44,293 nucleotides of DNA from assembly GCA_902805625.1 (NCBI GenBank), contig CADCTL010000210.1:1-44293 (forward strand), given 5' to 3'. Position 1 is the first letter of the stretch, and the number at the start of each line of letters is the position of its first letter. Of the stretch, positions 43,694-44,293 are shown one piece after another. Position numbers and translations under genes: made by a program. Below the pieces are notes generated by a model. The model ran no database searches and was not told the DNA's origin. It saw nothing but the letters and a program-made list of their open reading frames with translations. The stretch is from an uncultured Acetobacteraceae bacterium (GTDB lineage Bacteria > Pseudomonadota > Alphaproteobacteria > Acetobacterales > Acetobacteraceae).

Positions 43694-44293
43694 ATGGACT
43701 CCCCTCTTTCCAACCTCTGGCCACTCCTCCGCACCCCTGCCCGCATCCTCCTCTCCGGCGCCGCGGCGCTGCTGGTGCTGGCGGGCGCGCGGCTCGCAGG
43801 GCTGCCGCCCCTCTCCGCCCTGCTGTCGGGTTCGCCCGCGCAGTTCGCGGCCTTCCTGGTCTTCCTCATCGGCGTCGCTTTCGCCGCCTTCCTGTGGTGG
43901 CTCGCCGCCCGCTCCTTCGCCTTCTTGCGCGACCCGCGCACCACGCCGGAGCAGTTGGCGAGCCTGCGCGAACTCCCCCTCGCCCTCCCGGAAGGCACCG
44001 TCCGCGCGCTGCTGGCGCTGATCGTCGGGGTCGTCGGCCTGCCGCTGCTGCTGTTCAGCCAAGCCCTCTCGCTGAACGACGCCACCGCCGGTTACGTCAA
44101 CGGCATCATCGCCGGCGTCTTCGGCTACTACTTCGGCGCCCGCTCCACCGCCGGGGAGGCCACGGCCACGCGCCGCCTCGGCGAAGCGCTGGCCGGCCAG
44201 GGGCGCCAAGCGGAAGCGCTGCGCGAAGAGAACGCCGCCCTCAAGGACCGCGCCGCCGAGGCGGCCACCGCCGGCGCCCGCCCCGGCCAGCTC
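43694..44293 (+). CDS. Membrane protein with C-terminal coiled coil, 3' partial
   Basis: From ATG 43694 (GGAGGCGCTGGC upstream) the frame is open to the window edge, 200 codons. It encodes about four hydrophobic segments: residues 17-36, 50-75, 105-125 and 128-148, ending in NGIIAGVFGYYFGARS. A charged, helical, coiled-coil-like stretch follows (GEALAGQGRQAEALREENAALKDRAAEA). No family is recognised. The stop codon is beyond the window. Confidence 0.65.
   Translation, partial: MDSPLSNLWPLLRTPARILLSGAAALLVLAGARLAGLPPLSALLSGSPAQFAAFLVFLIGVAFAAFLWWLAARSFAFLRDPRTTPEQLASLRELPLALPEGTVRALLALIVGVVGLPLLLFSQALSLNDATAGYVNGIIAGVFGYYFGARSTAGEATATRRLGEALAGQGRQAEALREENAALKDRAAEAATAGARPGQL

Overview
The window is GC-rich chromosomal DNA of an alphaproteobacterium. 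By eye almost every third codon position is G or C, GTG and TTG starts are common, and neighbouring genes often share 4-bp stop/start overlaps. Bug-type and TRAP binding proteins, a PQQ-linked dehydrogenase, pqqB and two-subunit molybdenum hydroxylases suggest the Acetobacteraceae (Roseomonas-like) group. That placement is inference; no rRNA or tRNA gene is present to confirm it.

Layout. Positions 1-8162 hold a small-molecule catabolism block. On the + strand are the end of a D-2-hydroxyacid dehydrogenase and an SDR oxidoreductase. On the - strand is a tightly coupled operon: TRAP transporter (DctP, DctQ, DctM), then HyuA and HyuB of the hydantoinase/oxoprolinase family. A DUF427 gene and a secreted phosphoesterase follow. 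Positions 9951-15017 are a compact queuosine operon, queA-tgt-queF-queG-queC plus a VUT-family transporter, closed by a hairpin. Positions 15080-23282 carry a small putative lipoprotein, then a - strand operon (Bug binding protein, 2Fe-2S subunit, molybdopterin subunit, dihydroxyphthalate-decarboxylase-like protein), a divergent ThDP enzyme, and an amidase with a small partner protein. Positions 23403-28016 hold an RTX-type calcium-binding protein, an AsmA-family protein, a DUF1194 VWA protein and an enoyl-CoA hydratase.

Positions 28183-36293 are a complete phosphate-specific transport locus: three different PstS-like binding proteins in a row, then pstC, pstA, pstB, phoU and phoB. A PHO-box-like direct repeat sits upstream of the third, canonical PstS. 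The first two PstS paralogs have changes at the positions that contact phosphate, which is the most interesting biology here. After that come a membrane protein with a possible NERD-like domain, a second enoyl-CoA hydratase, a small membrane protein, pqqB without other pqq genes, a sorbosone-dehydrogenase-like PQQ enzyme overlapping a cytochrome c gene, and asd.

Positions 42857-43693 look like decayed sequence with a frameshifted small coiled-coil gene. They also hold the second copy of an unusual short element, made of 8-bp tandem units plus a GGCGGCG hairpin; the first copy is at 8804-8870. The window ends inside a membrane protein gene. I saw no CRISPR array, insertion sequence, tRNA or rRNA.
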